In this document: piece by piece, positions 34,352 to 43,899 of the stretch | Position numbering within the stretch: the first letter of the stretch is position 1 | How the letters are laid out: every line of letters begins with the position of its first letter | NCBI RefSeq assembly: GCF_900116205.1 | Contig: NZ_FOZS01000001.1 | Location: 992,001-1,056,000 of the forward strand | Length of the DNA stretch: 64,000 bases | Origin: Halostagnicola kamekurae | GTDB lineage: Archaea > Halobacteriota > Halobacteria > Halobacteriales > Natrialbaceae | Direction of reading: 5' to 3' | Translations under genes and position numbers: made by a program | Notes under the pieces: model-generated | The model's input: the letters and a program-made list of their open reading frames with translations, nothing else | What the model was told of the DNA's origin: nothing | Databases searched by the model: none

Positions 34352-37240
34352 TCAGTCGTCCGTCGGAAGCCCGCGAACCGACTCCTCGCCGATTTCCTCG
34401 AGGACGTGCTCGTGGAAGCTCTGTAAGGCGGCGCTCTCGTCTTCGGCGAGGACGACGTCGCTCGCAGAGAGCGTCGCGAGGCCGAACGCTCGAGGGGTGG
34501 GCGAGTCCAGCAGTTGGCGTTCGATCGCCAGTTCGCCGTCGTCGATGCGCGCGATGATGTCCTCGATTTCGGCGACGTTCAGTTTGTCTTCGAGGATCTC
34601 CCGGTAGGTCTCCTCGATCACGGCGAACTCCTCGAGATCCTCCGCGAAGCCCAGCAGCATCTCGCTCGAGACCTGCTGTTCGCTGGCCGATTTCTCGTAG
34701 CCCTTGTAGCGCTTGAGGATCATCAGGGCTCGCGTCGCGTTGATCCGGAAGTACCGCTGGAGCAGGTCGGTTCCGGAGATGGCGTTCCGGAGGTCATCCC
34801 GGACCTGTTCGGCCTCGAGGTCCGAGACGATTCCCTCGAGGTCGATCTTCCGGTTGAGCGGCATCGAGAGGACGAACCCGTTGTCGGCGACGGCGACGCG
34901 GACGTTCGCGGTCGCCTCCTGTGCACAGCGGTAGGCGAACAGCCGGGAGAGCCCGTCGTTCACCTTTCGGCCGTAGTTCGAATGGACGTAGTAGTGGCGT
35001 TCGTACTCCTCTCGGTCGCGTTCGACCTCGATAGTGAGTCGGTTCTCGGTGCTCACGCTCTCGGGGCCGGCGTACCGAAGCTGGTGGTCGAACAGCCGCG
35101 CGACGGCGCGAACGCAGTCGTCGCCCAGCGGAAACTCCCGGAGCCACGCCCGGACCCGCGGCGAGCCGCCCTCGGCGTGGTGGGCGAGCAGTTCCCGCTG
35201 GAACGCGAGGATCTCACAGCCGAGATCGTAGGATAGCGGCAGGCGCTCGGAGTACCACGAGGGGACGGTCGGGCGGGCGCTCGTCCGATCGGCGTAGACC
35301 TTCGAGCCGCGTCGGTACTGGTACTCGAAGTGGTCGCCCCCGAGGACGAACACGTCGCCCTTCTCCAAGGTGTCGAGGTAGTTCTCGTCGAGTTGGCCGA
35401 CCCACTCGTCGCTCGCTCTGGTGTGGACGTCGCAGGTGAAGGAGTCGGGAATCGTCCCGATGTTGGTCATGTAGATGACGCGAGCGAGCCGGCCCCGCTT
35501 GCCGATCAGGGGCTCGCCGACGGGGAACTCCTCGTGGTGGTGCTCGCCGTCGGGCGGGTCGTTCTCGTCCCGCCAGATCTTCGCGTAGACGTTTCGGTCC
35601 TCCATCCCGGCGTAGTCGGCCGTCAGGTAGCTCATCAGGGACTCGTACTCGCGCTCGGAGTAGTTCCGGTACGGGTAGGCTCGCTCGAGAATCGTTCGAA
35701 TCTCGCGCTCGGGCCGAATTTCGGCGATCGCCATCCCATACACCTGCTGGGCGGCGACGTCCTGGGCGTTCTCCGGAATCGAAACGGAGTCGACGAAGCC
35801 GTCTTCGGCCTTTTTCAACATCACCGTACACTCGAGGAGTTCGTCCCGATCCAGCGCGATGACGCGACCGGTCACCGTCTGACCGACGCGGTGACCCGCC
35901 CGGCCGACCCGCTGGAGCAGCGCAGCGACGGATTTGGGCGACCCGACCTGCACCACGAGGTCGACGTGGGGCATGTCGATCCCCAGCTCGAGGCTGGTCG
36001 AGGAGGTGACCACGTCTAGTTCGCCGTCCTTGAGCTTCCCTTCGACCTCCTGTCGGACCCCTTTCGAGAGACTGCCGTGGTGGCAGCCGGAGTTTTCCTC
36101 GCCGTACTCGTCGAAGCGCTCGCGCAGGTTGTGGAGCACGCGCTCCGCGCCGGATCGCGTGTTCGTGAACACGAGTGTGTTGGTGTGCTCTTGGATGTGT
36201 TCGTGAAGCTGCTCGTAGAACCGGTCCTGTACGACGTCTCGAGACGTGTTGATCAGGTCATCGGTCGGACACTCGAGGCGGAGATCGAACTCGCGAGCGA
36301 ATCTGGCGTCGACGATTTCGTAGGGTCGCGGCGTTCGCTCATCGCCGGATGCTGATCCTAACTCACCAGTCGATCCAGACTCGCCGTCGGATGCCGATTC
36401 GCTATCGGTCTTGGCTGGATCAGAACCATCCGCATCCTCGTAGCCGACCAGAAACTCCGCGACGCGAGACAGCGGCTCGATGGTCGCCGAACAGCCGATC
36501 CGTGTGATCTCCGTCTTGCTCATCGCCTCGAGTCGCTCTAGGCTCACCGAGAGGTGCGTGCCGCGCTTGCTCCCCGCGAGCGAGTGGATCTCGTCGACGA
36601 TGACGTACTCGACGGTTCGAAGCCTCTCGCGGAATTTCGGGGAGTTGAGCAAGATAGCGAGCGTCTCGGGTGTCGTATTCAGAATGTGGGGCGTCTCCTC
36701 GAGCATCTTCTGTCGATCGCTCGAGGACGTGTCGCCATGGCGGATCGCGTGGCGAATCTCGCCCATCGACTCGCCGCGGTCTTCGACGATCTCCTCTATC
36801 CCCTCGAGTGGAACCTCGAGGTTCCGGTGGATGTCGTTGGCGAGGGACTTCAGCGGCGAGACGTACAGGCAGTAGACGGAATTGGCTAACCCGTCTTCTT
36901 CCTCTCGGTCGCGCTCGAAGAGTTCGTTGATGATCGCGGTAAACGAGGCGAGCGTCTTGCCCGACCCGGTGGGCGCACAGATCAGCGTGTTCGTCCCCTC
37001 GTGTATCTTCGGGATCGCGCCCACCTGCGGCGGCGTGAAGAAGCCGTCGTTCTCGGGAACGTACTCGCCGAACGCCTCGAGCCACCACTCCTGAACGGCC
37101 GGCTCGAGCAGGCCGAACACCTCCCGGTCGTCGATCTCGACGCTCGAGGGATCGAACGGCAGGTGCTCGTCGTCGACGGGCAGCGCGCTCCCATCCATCG
37201 TCCGCGTCTGGGGTCCGTGCGGGTAAGAGGGTTTGGCCAC
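34352..37240 (-). CDS. lhr: Lhr-family DNA/RNA helicase
   Basis: A large superfamily 2 helicase of 962 residues that unwinds branched or hybrid nucleic acids in repair and replication. Walker A is APTGSGKT at 89-96, the Walker B box DEIH at 216-219, and the second RecA domain has LVFTNTRSGAERV and the Q-x-G-R-x-G-R motif in VGRAGHRVGQ. An acidic Ser/Asp insert (about 275-310) lies between. The C-terminal half is the Lhr-core winged-helix and DUF4145-like scaffold region. Start is the ATG at 37240; the minus-strand reading is convergent with nothing and divergent from the protease. Confidence 0.95.
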   Translation of the reverse strand: MAKPSYPHGPQTRTMDGSALPVDDEHLPFDPSSVEIDDREVFGLLEPAVQEWWLEAFGEYVPENDGFFTPPQVGAIPKIHEGTNTLICAPTGSGKTLASFTAIINELFERDREEEDGLANSVYCLYVSPLKSLANDIHRNLEVPLEGIEEIVEDRGESMGEIRHAIRHGDTSSSDRQKMLEETPHILNTTPETLAILLNSPKFRERLRTVEYVIVDEIHSLAGSKRGTHLSVSLERLEAMSKTEITRIGCSATIEPLSRVAEFLVGYEDADGSDPAKTDSESASDGESGSTGELGSASGDERTPRPYEIVDARFAREFDLRLECPTDDLINTSRDVVQDRFYEQLHEHIQEHTNTLVFTNTRSGAERVLHNLRERFDEYGEENSGCHHGSLSKGVRQEVEGKLKDGELDVVTSSTSLELGIDMPHVDLVVQVGSPKSVAALLQRVGRAGHRVGQTVTGRVIALDRDELLECTVMLKKAEDGFVDSVSIPENAQDVAAQQVYGMAIAEIRPEREIRTILERAYPYRNYSEREYESLMSYLTADYAGMEDRNVYAKIWRDENDPPDGEHHHEEFPVGEPLIGKRGRLARVIYMTNIGTIPDSFTCDVHTRASDEWVGQLDENYLDTLEKGDVFVLGGDHFEYQYRRGSKVYADRTSARPTVPSWYSERLPLSYDLGCEILAFQRELLAHHAEGGSPRVRAWLREFPLGDDCVRAVARLFDHQLRYAGPESVSTENRLTIEVERDREEYERHYYVHSNYGRKVNDGLSRLFAYRCAQEATANVRVAVADNGFVLSMPLNRKIDLEGIVSDLEAEQVRDDLRNAISGTDLLQRYFRINATRALMILKRYKGYEKSASEQQVSSEMLLGFAEDLEEFAVIEETYREILEDKLNVAEIEDIIARIDDGELAIERQLLDSPTPRAFGLATLSASDVVLAEDESAALQSFHEHVLEEIGEESVRGLPTDD

Positions 37241-37308
37241 CGGACCGGAAGTGAACGCTCATCACGCCGTAGACTAAAATTTTTGAACACCGCGAAGCAC
37301 CGTTACGT

Positions 37309-38274
37309 GTGCGACTCACTCAACCCGCCGGCCTCGCAACGCGCGCAGTAATCGCGGTGGGTATCAGTGGGATAGCCCTCACCGGCAGTCTCGCCGTCGT
37401 TTTGGTTCTAGTTCTCACCCTTACGATTGCTATCTCTGCCTCTCTATCAGACTTCCTCGAGTTCGCTCATATTCTTCCGCCGCGAGTGATATGGCCACTC
37501 ATCTGGTTGGCCGCAGCTGTCGGTGGAGTCGTCTGGCTCGCTCGAGTTATTAAACAGGCGATTCGGAACGAACGCACTGAGCTGTTTGAAAGGACGACGC
37601 CCATCTCGGACGCACCGGTAGATGACCGGTCGGCCATCCAGTCTGCAGTCGGTCGATTTTCGAGACAGGTCGATATCCCCGAGCCAGCGGTTCGTATCGA
37701 TCCAACAGAGACGCCGCTCGCATTTACAATGTATCGTCCGGTCGACCCGCTCAGTAGAGCTGACCACGGTGAGATGCCGACGATCATCATCTCGAGAGGT
37801 CTTATCGACACACTCTCCCAGAGGGAGGTTTCAGCCGTTCTCGCACACGAAACCGCACATATTGGTAACGATGATTTGAGATTAGTAACTGCCGCGCTCG
37901 TCCCACTCATCGCTGCCGAGACGCTCACAGAAGACATCGGATACACATCAAACATCTTCGAAGTCTGCGGTCATCTCCTCAGCTTCGTCGCACTGGTGGG
38001 TATCGGTGTGTTTTCTCGCGGCAGAGAGATGGCCGCTGACCGCGGCGCTGTTGCAATAACTGGCGATCCGGCTGCACTCGCAACAGCACTCGAGAAAATA
38101 GACGATTCATCGCCAGCCAAACCGGTTTCGGACCTTCGAGAGCACGTTCGATCGACGAATGCGATAAATATAGTGCCGACGCTCGGGACCGAGTCAGTAA
38201 AATCAGGCCTTCGTTCAACGCACCCATCGCTCGAGGCCCGTATTGAACAACTCCGGTCGCTGGCAGCCGACTAA
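37309..38274 (+). CDS. htpX: membrane M48 metalloprotease, HtpX-like
   Basis: Zinc protease that removes damaged membrane proteins. The 321-residue protein starts at a GTG (37309), has two hydrophobic segments at 14-45 and 60-79, then the peptidase domain with HETAH (180-184) and the third ligand glutamate E240 in REMAADRGA. The canonical motif is HExxH; here the sequence HETAH fits exactly. A further pair of hydrophobic segments (about 195-235) is weaker. The gene is noticeably AT-richer than its neighbours and lies alone between two divergent genes. Confidence 0.88.
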   Translation: MRLTQPAGLATRAVIAVGISGIALTGSLAVVLVLVLTLTIAISASLSDFLEFAHILPPRVIWPLIWLAAAVGGVVWLARVIKQAIRNERTELFERTTPISDAPVDDRSAIQSAVGRFSRQVDIPEPAVRIDPTETPLAFTMYRPVDPLSRADHGEMPTIIISRGLIDTLSQREVSAVLAHETAHIGNDDLRLVTAALVPLIAAETLTEDIGYTSNIFEVCGHLLSFVALVGIGVFSRGREMAADRGAVAITGDPAALATALEKIDDSSPAKPVSDLREHVRSTNAINIVPTLGTESVKSGLRSTHPSLEARIEQLRSLAAD

Positions 38275-38428
38275 TCCTACTTCTGCCAGCACGCTCTACC
38301 TTCACGCCAGATCGTTCGTTGATATCGGTGGTCTCGAAACCCCTGCAGCATTTCAACCGGATACGAATCGAGAGTGAGGAGATCCGACAGAACGCAATCT
38401 TCAACGGACCGCCCGTCGAAGACCGACC

Positions 38429-39883
38429 ATGATCACAGGCGAGCGAATGGCCGCCGTCGACGAGAACGCGGCGGCGCTTGGCGTCACCCAGAAACAGCTG
38501 ATGGAGTCGAGCGGCAACGCCGTCGCGAGGGCGGTCCGGAACGCCGCGGAACCGGACTCGAGCGTCGCGATCGTCGCCGGGCGCGGGAACAACGGCGGCG
38601 ACGCGTTCGTCGCCGCCCGGTTTCTCGAGGCCTACGACTGCACGACGATCCTCCTCGGCCGGCCGTCGGCGATCGGGACGGAAATCGCCAGAGAGAACTG
38701 GGACGCGCTCGAGAACGCGGACGTGCGAACGGTGACGGATTCGAGTTCGTTCGAACTCCCGGAGTGTGACGTTGTCGTCGACGCGATGCTCGGAACCGGA
38801 ATCAGCGGCGAGCTTCGGGAACCGGCGGCGACCGCCGCGCGGGCGATCAACGACAGCGACGCGACCGTGATCGCGGTCGACGTTCCGTCCGGATTCGACG
38901 CCGATGCGGCGGTCGACGGCGACGGCGGAGTCACCGCTGCGCACGCCGAAAACGGCGTCGAAGCCGATCGCGTCGTCACCTTCCACGACGAAAAGCCCGG
39001 CCTCGAGGAGCTCTCGGCCGACGTTACCGTCGCGGACATCGGCATTCCGGCGGCCGCCGAACGCTACGTCGGGCCGGGCGACCTCCGCGCCGCGCGACCC
39101 GACGGGCGAACGGGTCGGGCGTTCGTCATCGGCGGCGGCCCCTACACCGGGGCTCCGGCGCTGGCCGCCCAGGCCGCCCTCCGGAGCGGGATGGAACTCT
39201 CGTTCGTCTCGGCACCGGATGCGGTCGCGGGCGAAATCCAATCCTATGCAGAGGACCTGATCGTCCAGCCCTACGACGGCGACCGGCTGGTTCCCGAGCA
39301 GGTCGACGGCCTCGTCGAGACCGCAGAGCGTCACGACGACGTGGTGATCCTCGGACCCGGGCTCGGAACCGCAGACGAGACGCTCGAGGCCGCACGCCAG
39401 TTTCTCGAGTCCTACACCGGCCCGGCGGTGATCGACGCGGACGCGCTCGGAGTCGTGCCCGACCTCGAGACCGAGGCGACGCTGGTCTGTACACCGAACC
39501 GGCGGGAACTGGCGCGAATGGGCGGCCCTGACACGGACGACCTCGCGGCCGCGGCGGACGAACTCGAGGAATTCGCGGCGGACCTCGGCCACGTCGTCCT
39601 CGCGAAGGGCGTCGACGACGTGGCGACCGACGGCGAGCGAACCAGGATTTGCCGTGCGGGGACGCCCGGCATGGCCGTCGGCGGAACGGGCGACCTCCTC
39701 GCGGGGATCGTCGCCGGCCTGCTCGAGCACGCGGGGCCGCTCGAGGCCGCGACGGCCGGCGCGTACGTCAACGGGCGAGCCGGCGAACGAGGGGCCGAGC
39801 GGATGGGACAGGGATTTCTCGCCTCCGACCTGCTCGAGGAGGTTCCAGCAGTGCTTTGGGGCGAGGCCGACGAGGACGAGTAA
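38429..39883 (+). CDS. nnr: bifunctional NAD(P)H-hydrate repair enzyme Nnr
   Basis: Repairs hydrated NAD(P)H: residues 1-~205 are the epimerase domain (YjeF_N; GRGNNGGDAFVAARFLE and DAMLGTGISGELREP), residues ~215-484 the ADP-dependent dehydratase of the carbohydrate-kinase fold (NRRELARMGG, VLAKGVDDV, then GGTGDLLAGIVAGLL with catalytic D422). Two activities in one chain are usual for prokaryotes. The next gene, moaC, begins three bases after the stop, so the two are one operon. Confidence 0.95.
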   Translation: MITGERMAAVDENAAALGVTQKQLMESSGNAVARAVRNAAEPDSSVAIVAGRGNNGGDAFVAARFLEAYDCTTILLGRPSAIGTEIARENWDALENADVRTVTDSSSFELPECDVVVDAMLGTGISGELREPAATAARAINDSDATVIAVDVPSGFDADAAVDGDGGVTAAHAENGVEADRVVTFHDEKPGLEELSADVTVADIGIPAAAERYVGPGDLRAARPDGRTGRAFVIGGGPYTGAPALAAQAALRSGMELSFVSAPDAVAGEIQSYAEDLIVQPYDGDRLVPEQVDGLVETAERHDDVVILGPGLGTADETLEAARQFLESYTGPAVIDADALGVVPDLETEATLVCTPNRRELARMGGPDTDDLAAAADELEEFAADLGHVVLAKGVDDVATDGERTRICRAGTPGMAVGGTGDLLAGIVAGLLEHAGPLEAATAGAYVNGRAGERGAERMGQGFLASDLLEEVPAVLWGEADEDE

Positions 39884-39886
39884 CGA

Positions 39887-40435
39887 ATGAGCGACGATCA
39901 CCCGACGACCACGCCGGACGAGAACGGCGGGTCGAATACCGATTCCAGCGGCGACGCCGGCCAGCTCACCCACACGACCGACGACGGCGATGTCCAGATG
40001 GTCGACGTCGGCGACAAACCCGATACCAGCCGCCGCGCGGTCGCCGCGGGCGAGATTCGCCTCCAATCCTCGACGCTTGAGGCGATCCGCGACGATCGGG
40101 TCGACAAGGGCGACGTGCTCGCGACGGCTCGAATCGGCGCGATTCAGGCGGTCAAACACACCTGGGAGACGATCCCGATGTGCCACCAGATCCCGATCAC
40201 GAACGTCGACACCGACTTTTCGCTCGAGAACGACCGCGTGGCGCTCGAGGTCGCCGTCGAGACGACGGGCAAGACCGGCTGCGAGATGGAAGCGCTCGAG
40301 GGCGTCACGACAGGACTCAACGTCGTCTGGGATATGGTCAAAGCCGTCGAGAAAGACGAGGACGGCCAGTATCCGGCGACTGGCATCGAGAACGTGCGAG
40401 TGCTCGAGAAGGAAAAGCGACTAGCGTCGGAATAG
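39887..40435 (+). CDS. moaC: cyclic pyranopterin monophosphate synthase MoaC
   Basis: Acts with MoaA to make cyclic pyranopterin monophosphate, the first intermediate of molybdenum cofactor. The 182-residue protein has an N-terminal Asp/Thr/Asn-rich extension (about 1-28), then the family blocks MVDVGDKP, the conserved KHTWETIPMCHQIPIT active-site region, and the TGCEMEALEGVTTGLNVVWDMVKAVEK motif with the catalytic lysines. Cofactor-dependent oxidoreductases are not in this window. It directly follows nnr (gap 3 bases). Confidence 0.96.
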   Translation: MSDDHPTTTPDENGGSNTDSSGDAGQLTHTTDDGDVQMVDVGDKPDTSRRAVAAGEIRLQSSTLEAIRDDRVDKGDVLATARIGAIQAVKHTWETIPMCHQIPITNVDTDFSLENDRVALEVAVETTGKTGCEMEALEGVTTGLNVVWDMVKAVEKDEDGQYPATGIENVRVLEKEKRLASE

Positions 40436-40457
40436 CACGGAGAAACGAAGGGAACAG

Positions 40458-41477
40458 ATGACGCTTCAAACGCCGCTCTGTGACGCGCTCGGAATCGAAC
40501 GACCGATCGTTCAGGCCCCGATCGGGAGTGCGACGAATCCCCAACTGGCTGCCGCCGTTTCGAACGCCGGCGGACTCGGCCACCTTGCGGTCACCTGGCG
40601 GGACCTCGAGGAGACGAGACGGGTGATCCGCCGAACTCGCGAGCGGACCGACAACCCGTTCGCAGTCAACCTCGCGCTCGATGACGCGACGACGATTCTC
40701 GAGACTGACGACCATCTCGAAGTCATTCTCGACGAGGGCGTCGATGCCGTCTCCTTCTCGTTCGGCAGTGCTCGAGAGTACGTCGATCGGGTTCACGAGG
40801 CAGGCGCGATCGTTTTCCAGACTGTGGGGAGCGCAACGGCCGCACGGGAGGCGGTAACCGCCGGCGTCGATATCGTCGTCACACAGGGTATCGAAGCCGG
40901 GGGACACGTCCAGAGCGAGGTCGCAACGACGGTGCTCGTGCCTCGAGTCGCGGATGCGGTCGGGGACGAAGTGCCGATCGTTGCCGCAGGTGGGATCGGC
41001 GACGGGCGGGCTATCGCGGCCGTCCTCGGGCTCGGCGCTGACGGCGCGTGGCTCGGAACTCGATTCGTTGCGACCGAGGAGGCGGCGGTTCACGACGACT
41101 ACCAGCGGTTGCTCTGTGAGAGCGACGAAACCGATACCGCTCTGACGACGCTATTCGATAAGGGCTGGCCCGGAATGCCACATCGCGTTTTGGAAAACGA
41201 AACGACCGAACGATGGAAGCGAGCAGGAGAGCCCCCGACCGGCGAGCGGCCCGGAGAGTCCGAGGTCGTCGCGACCACCGACGCGGGCGAACCGATCGAG
41301 CGATACGACGAAGCGCTTGCAACATCGGATGTGGACGGAGACATCGAGGAGATGGCGCTTTTCGCCGGCCAGAGTGTGGGTCTTACCGACGACGTGCAAC
41401 CTGCCGAAGCGGTCCTCGAGGAACTCGTCGCCGAAGCACGGGAAGCGATGTCACAGCTCCCGAAGTGGAGAGAATAG
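40458..41477 (+). CDS. nitronate monooxygenase (2-nitropropane dioxygenase family)
   Basis: FMN enzyme of 339 residues that oxidises alkyl nitronates. The TIM-barrel is recognised by PIVQAPIGSATNPQLAAAVSNAGGLGHLA at the start, VTQGIEAGGHVQSEV (His of the active site), IVAAGGIGDGRAIAAVLGLGADGAWLGTRF and the ATEEAAVHDDY block. Class I and class II members cannot be separated by eye. It follows moaC by 22 bases on the same strand, so it may be cotranscribed. Confidence 0.93.
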   Translation: MTLQTPLCDALGIERPIVQAPIGSATNPQLAAAVSNAGGLGHLAVTWRDLEETRRVIRRTRERTDNPFAVNLALDDATTILETDDHLEVILDEGVDAVSFSFGSAREYVDRVHEAGAIVFQTVGSATAAREAVTAGVDIVVTQGIEAGGHVQSEVATTVLVPRVADAVGDEVPIVAAGGIGDGRAIAAVLGLGADGAWLGTRFVATEEAAVHDDYQRLLCESDETDTALTTLFDKGWPGMPHRVLENETTERWKRAGEPPTGERPGESEVVATTDAGEPIERYDEALATSDVDGDIEEMALFAGQSVGLTDDVQPAEAVLEELVAEAREAMSQLPKWRE

Positions 41478-41527
41478 CGGTACCGTTCAAAACTGATCGA
41501 CAATTCGAACCAGGACGGCCATCGGGC

Positions 41528-42271
41528 TCAGAGATCCATTCCGCCGTTGACGTCGATCACTTCGCCCGTCACGTACGAGGAGTCTTCGCTCGCGAGGAAT
41601 CGGACGACGGCGGCGATGTCCTCGACTTCGGCGAGTCGTTCCAAGGGAACGCTCGAGATGATCCGCTCGAGGACGTGCTCGGGAACGGTCTCGACCATGT
41701 CCGTCGCGGTAAAGCCCGGTGCGACGCAGTTCGCGGTTGAACCGCCTTGTGCGAGTTCGAGCGCGATGGTCCGGGTGAAACCGAACATACCGCTCTTGGC
41801 TGCCGCGTAGTTCGCCTGCCCGAAGTTGCCCTGCTTGCCGACGACGCTCGAGATGTTGATCAGCCGGCCCTCCTCGGCGTTCCAGATGTCGTCGTAGAAC
41901 GTCTGCGTGCAGTTGAACATTCCACCGAGGTTGACGTCCATCACGCGGTCCCAGTCCTCTCGAGACATTTCGGTGAACTGTTGATCCGCGGTGATGCCGG
42001 CGTTGTTCACCAGCACGTCCGCCGGGCCGAAGGCCTCGAGACAGACCTCACGCATGTGTTCGACGGCTTCGCGGTCGGAGACATCGGCCTGGGCGGTGAC
42101 CGCCGAACCGCCAGCGTCTTCGATCGCGTCGACCGCGTCGTGAGCGTCCCCCTCCGACGAGCGATAGTTGATGACGACGTTCGCACCCTCGGCTCCAAGG
42201 TACTCGGCGATTCCTCGACCGATGCCTCGAGCCGAGCCGGTGATGACGCAGGTTCGCCCATCCATTGACAT
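41528..42271 (-). CDS. phaB: acetoacetyl-CoA reductase PhaB (FabG-type SDR)
   Basis: NADPH-dependent reduction of acetoacetyl-CoA to (R)-3-hydroxybutyryl-CoA, the monomer for PHA. The 247-residue SDR has the TGSARGIGRGIAEYLG cofactor loop, the VNNAGITADQQF motif, and catalytic S-Y-K in NISSVVGKQG...YAAAKSGMFGF; the C-terminal end SSYVTGEVIDVNGGMDL is a hallmark of FabG/PhaB. FabG of fatty acid synthesis is the alternative, but haloarchaea lack that pathway and phaC lies next to it on the same strand. It has its own promoter. Confidence 0.93.
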   Translation of the reverse strand: MSMDGRTCVITGSARGIGRGIAEYLGAEGANVVINYRSSEGDAHDAVDAIEDAGGSAVTAQADVSDREAVEHMREVCLEAFGPADVLVNNAGITADQQFTEMSREDWDRVMDVNLGGMFNCTQTFYDDIWNAEEGRLINISSVVGKQGNFGQANYAAAKSGMFGFTRTIALELAQGGSTANCVAPGFTATDMVETVPEHVLERIISSVPLERLAEVEDIAAVVRFLASEDSSYVTGEVIDVNGGMDL

Positions 42272-42297
42272 AGATACCTAGACAATGAACCTCATGC

Positions 42298-42309
42298 CCT
42301 ATATAATAA
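42298..42309 (-). promoter_or_regulatory. phaB promoter TATA box
   Basis: The minus strand reads TTATTATATAGG at 42298-42309, 27-38 bases before the phaB ATG at 42271, so the transcript is expected to be leaderless. Such a box in the 169-base gap after phaC shows that phaB need not depend on the phaR-P-E-C transcript. Confidence 0.6.
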
Positions 42310-42440
42310 CGTACGGGCTTTCAGTTTTCCAGACGAACGCGATCCTTAATAAGAAGCTAGCACTGACCGAACAAAAGCAGTTGTGAAGGCGGAACCGTCC
42401 GATGGTACTCCGCGGAGGTTTCTCCACACTCGCTACGGAA

Positions 42441-43874
42441 TTATCTCGATCGGGCCTGCTCGATCCAGTCCTCGAGTCGTGCCGGTGAGATGCCGGTCTC
42501 CGTCGCCAGATCCGCGGCGGATGCCGCGGCCAGGTCGTCGATCGTCTCGACTCCCGCCTCTCGGAGGTCTTCGGCGTAGGCGTCGCCGACGCCGGAAAGG
42601 CCGGTGAGGTCCCCGCTGGCATCGGTTCCATCGATCTCGATTTCGACGCCGTCATCGCCGACGCCAGGGCCGGAACCGGCGTCGACGCCGGTCTCGTCAC
42701 CGTCGACATCCGTAGCGAGTGCAGCATCCGATTCGTCTGTATCCGCAGGCTCGCCACCGGCATCGGGCCCCGTCTCCGACTCGAGGTCGCTCTCTGCCCG
42801 CTGTTCGAACCACTCACAGACCTTCGGCCAGAGTTCGTCGTGGCTCCGCGAGGAGACCGACATGCCGATGTGGCCGGTGGGGAACTCGAGGATCTCGGTG
42901 TCCTCGGAGGCGATCGCGTCGTTGAACGGCTTCGAAGCGTTCGGCGGGATGAGGTGGTCGTACTCGGCGACGATCTGGAGGACCGGCATCTCGATGTTCT
43001 CGAGGTCGACGCGCCGGTCGCCGAGGACGAGTTCGTTCTCCATCAGCTTGTTCTCCTGGTAGATGTCGGTGATGAACTCCTCGTAGGTGGCCCCGGCGAC
43101 GTCGATCCCCTCCGAGAGCCAGCGTTCCATCCGCGCGAAGTTCTCGACGAAGTCCTCGTCTTCCATGTTGTCGTAAAAGCGGACGTACTTCGTCACGTTG
43201 TTCGCGACGGGATCCATCAGTGCGAAGCCGACATCGAGGAACTCGGCGGGGACGTTGCCGTAGGCGTCGGTGACCCGATCCGGGTCGTAGTAGTCTTCGT
43301 CGCCCCACAGTTCGAGGACGCCGCCGTCGCCGGCGAAGCAGAGCCCCGACGCCATCAGTGCGAGGTTCTTGACCTTCTCCGGGTAGAGGGAGGCGTACAT
43401 GGCCGATTTCGTGCCGCCCATGCAGTAGCCAAGGATGTTGATCTCGTCCTCGCCAGATCGGTCGCGGACGACGTCGACGCAGTTGTCGATGTACCGGTCG
43501 ACGTAGTCCTCGAGCGTGAGCGAGCGATCCAGCGCCGAAGGCTCGCCCCAGTCGATGAGGTACACGTCGAATCCGGCCTCGAGCAGCGTTTGAACGACCG
43601 ATCGGTCGGGCTGTAAGTCGAGGATATACGGTTTGTTGATCAGCGCGTAGACGATCAGGATCGGCACGTCGCGTTGCTCTTCGGTCTTCGGCTCGTAGTG
43701 TAACAACTCGAGTTTGTTCTCCTCGTAGACGACCTCGCTCGGCGTCTGGCCGACTTCGACGTTCTCGAGCGTTTCCGTCCGTTCGGGCGCCACGCGGGTC
43801 TTTTCGGCGAGCTCGGCGGCCCCTTCCCAGGCCTGCCGTTGCATGTCCATCGCGAGTGTGTATGGGTTTTTCAT
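42441..43874 (-). CDS. phaC: class III PHA synthase PhaC with C-terminal helix-hairpin-helix domain
   Basis: Polymerises (R)-3-hydroxyacyl-CoA into polyhydroxyalkanoate, with PhaE. The 477-residue protein has an alpha/beta hydrolase core: lipase-like box LGYCMGGT with nucleophile C151, the DWGEPS segment, the catalytic Asp in [10 protein letters not shown], and His in GHIGMSVS. Residues about 367-422 form an acidic linker. Residues 423-477 ([19 protein letters not shown]...LEDWIEQA) form a helix-hairpin-helix domain of the GLSGVG type, as seen in DNA-binding proteins. Haloarchaeal PhaC is known to carry a longer C-terminus; the HhH reading is mine from the sequence. Downstream of phaE with a 25-base gap. 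Confidence 0.95.
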   Translation of the reverse strand: MKNPYTLAMDMQRQAWEGAAELAEKTRVAPERTETLENVEVGQTPSEVVYEENKLELLHYEPKTEEQRDVPILIVYALINKPYILDLQPDRSVVQTLLEAGFDVYLIDWGEPSALDRSLTLEDYVDRYIDNCVDVVRDRSGEDEINILGYCMGGTKSAMYASLYPEKVKNLALMASGLCFAGDGGVLELWGDEDYYDPDRVTDAYGNVPAEFLDVGFALMDPVANNVTKYVRFYDNMEDEDFVENFARMERWLSEGIDVAGATYEEFITDIYQENKLMENELVLGDRRVDLENIEMPVLQIVAEYDHLIPPNASKPFNDAIASEDTEILEFPTGHIGMSVSSRSHDELWPKVCEWFEQRAESDLESETGPDAGGEPADTDESDAALATDVDGDETGVDAGSGPGVGDDGVEIEIDGTDASGDLTGLSGVGDAYAEDLREAGVETIDDLAAASAADLATETGISPARLEDWIEQARSR

Positions 43875-43899
43875 TGGTGGCTGAGTTCCGGTCGCTCGA

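Noticed and set aside
37979-40186. 735-codon minus-strand open frame
   Set aside because: It lies opposite nnr, moaC and the 3' part of htpX, all of which have strong family matches; high GC and D/E-rich coding make long antisense frames common here.
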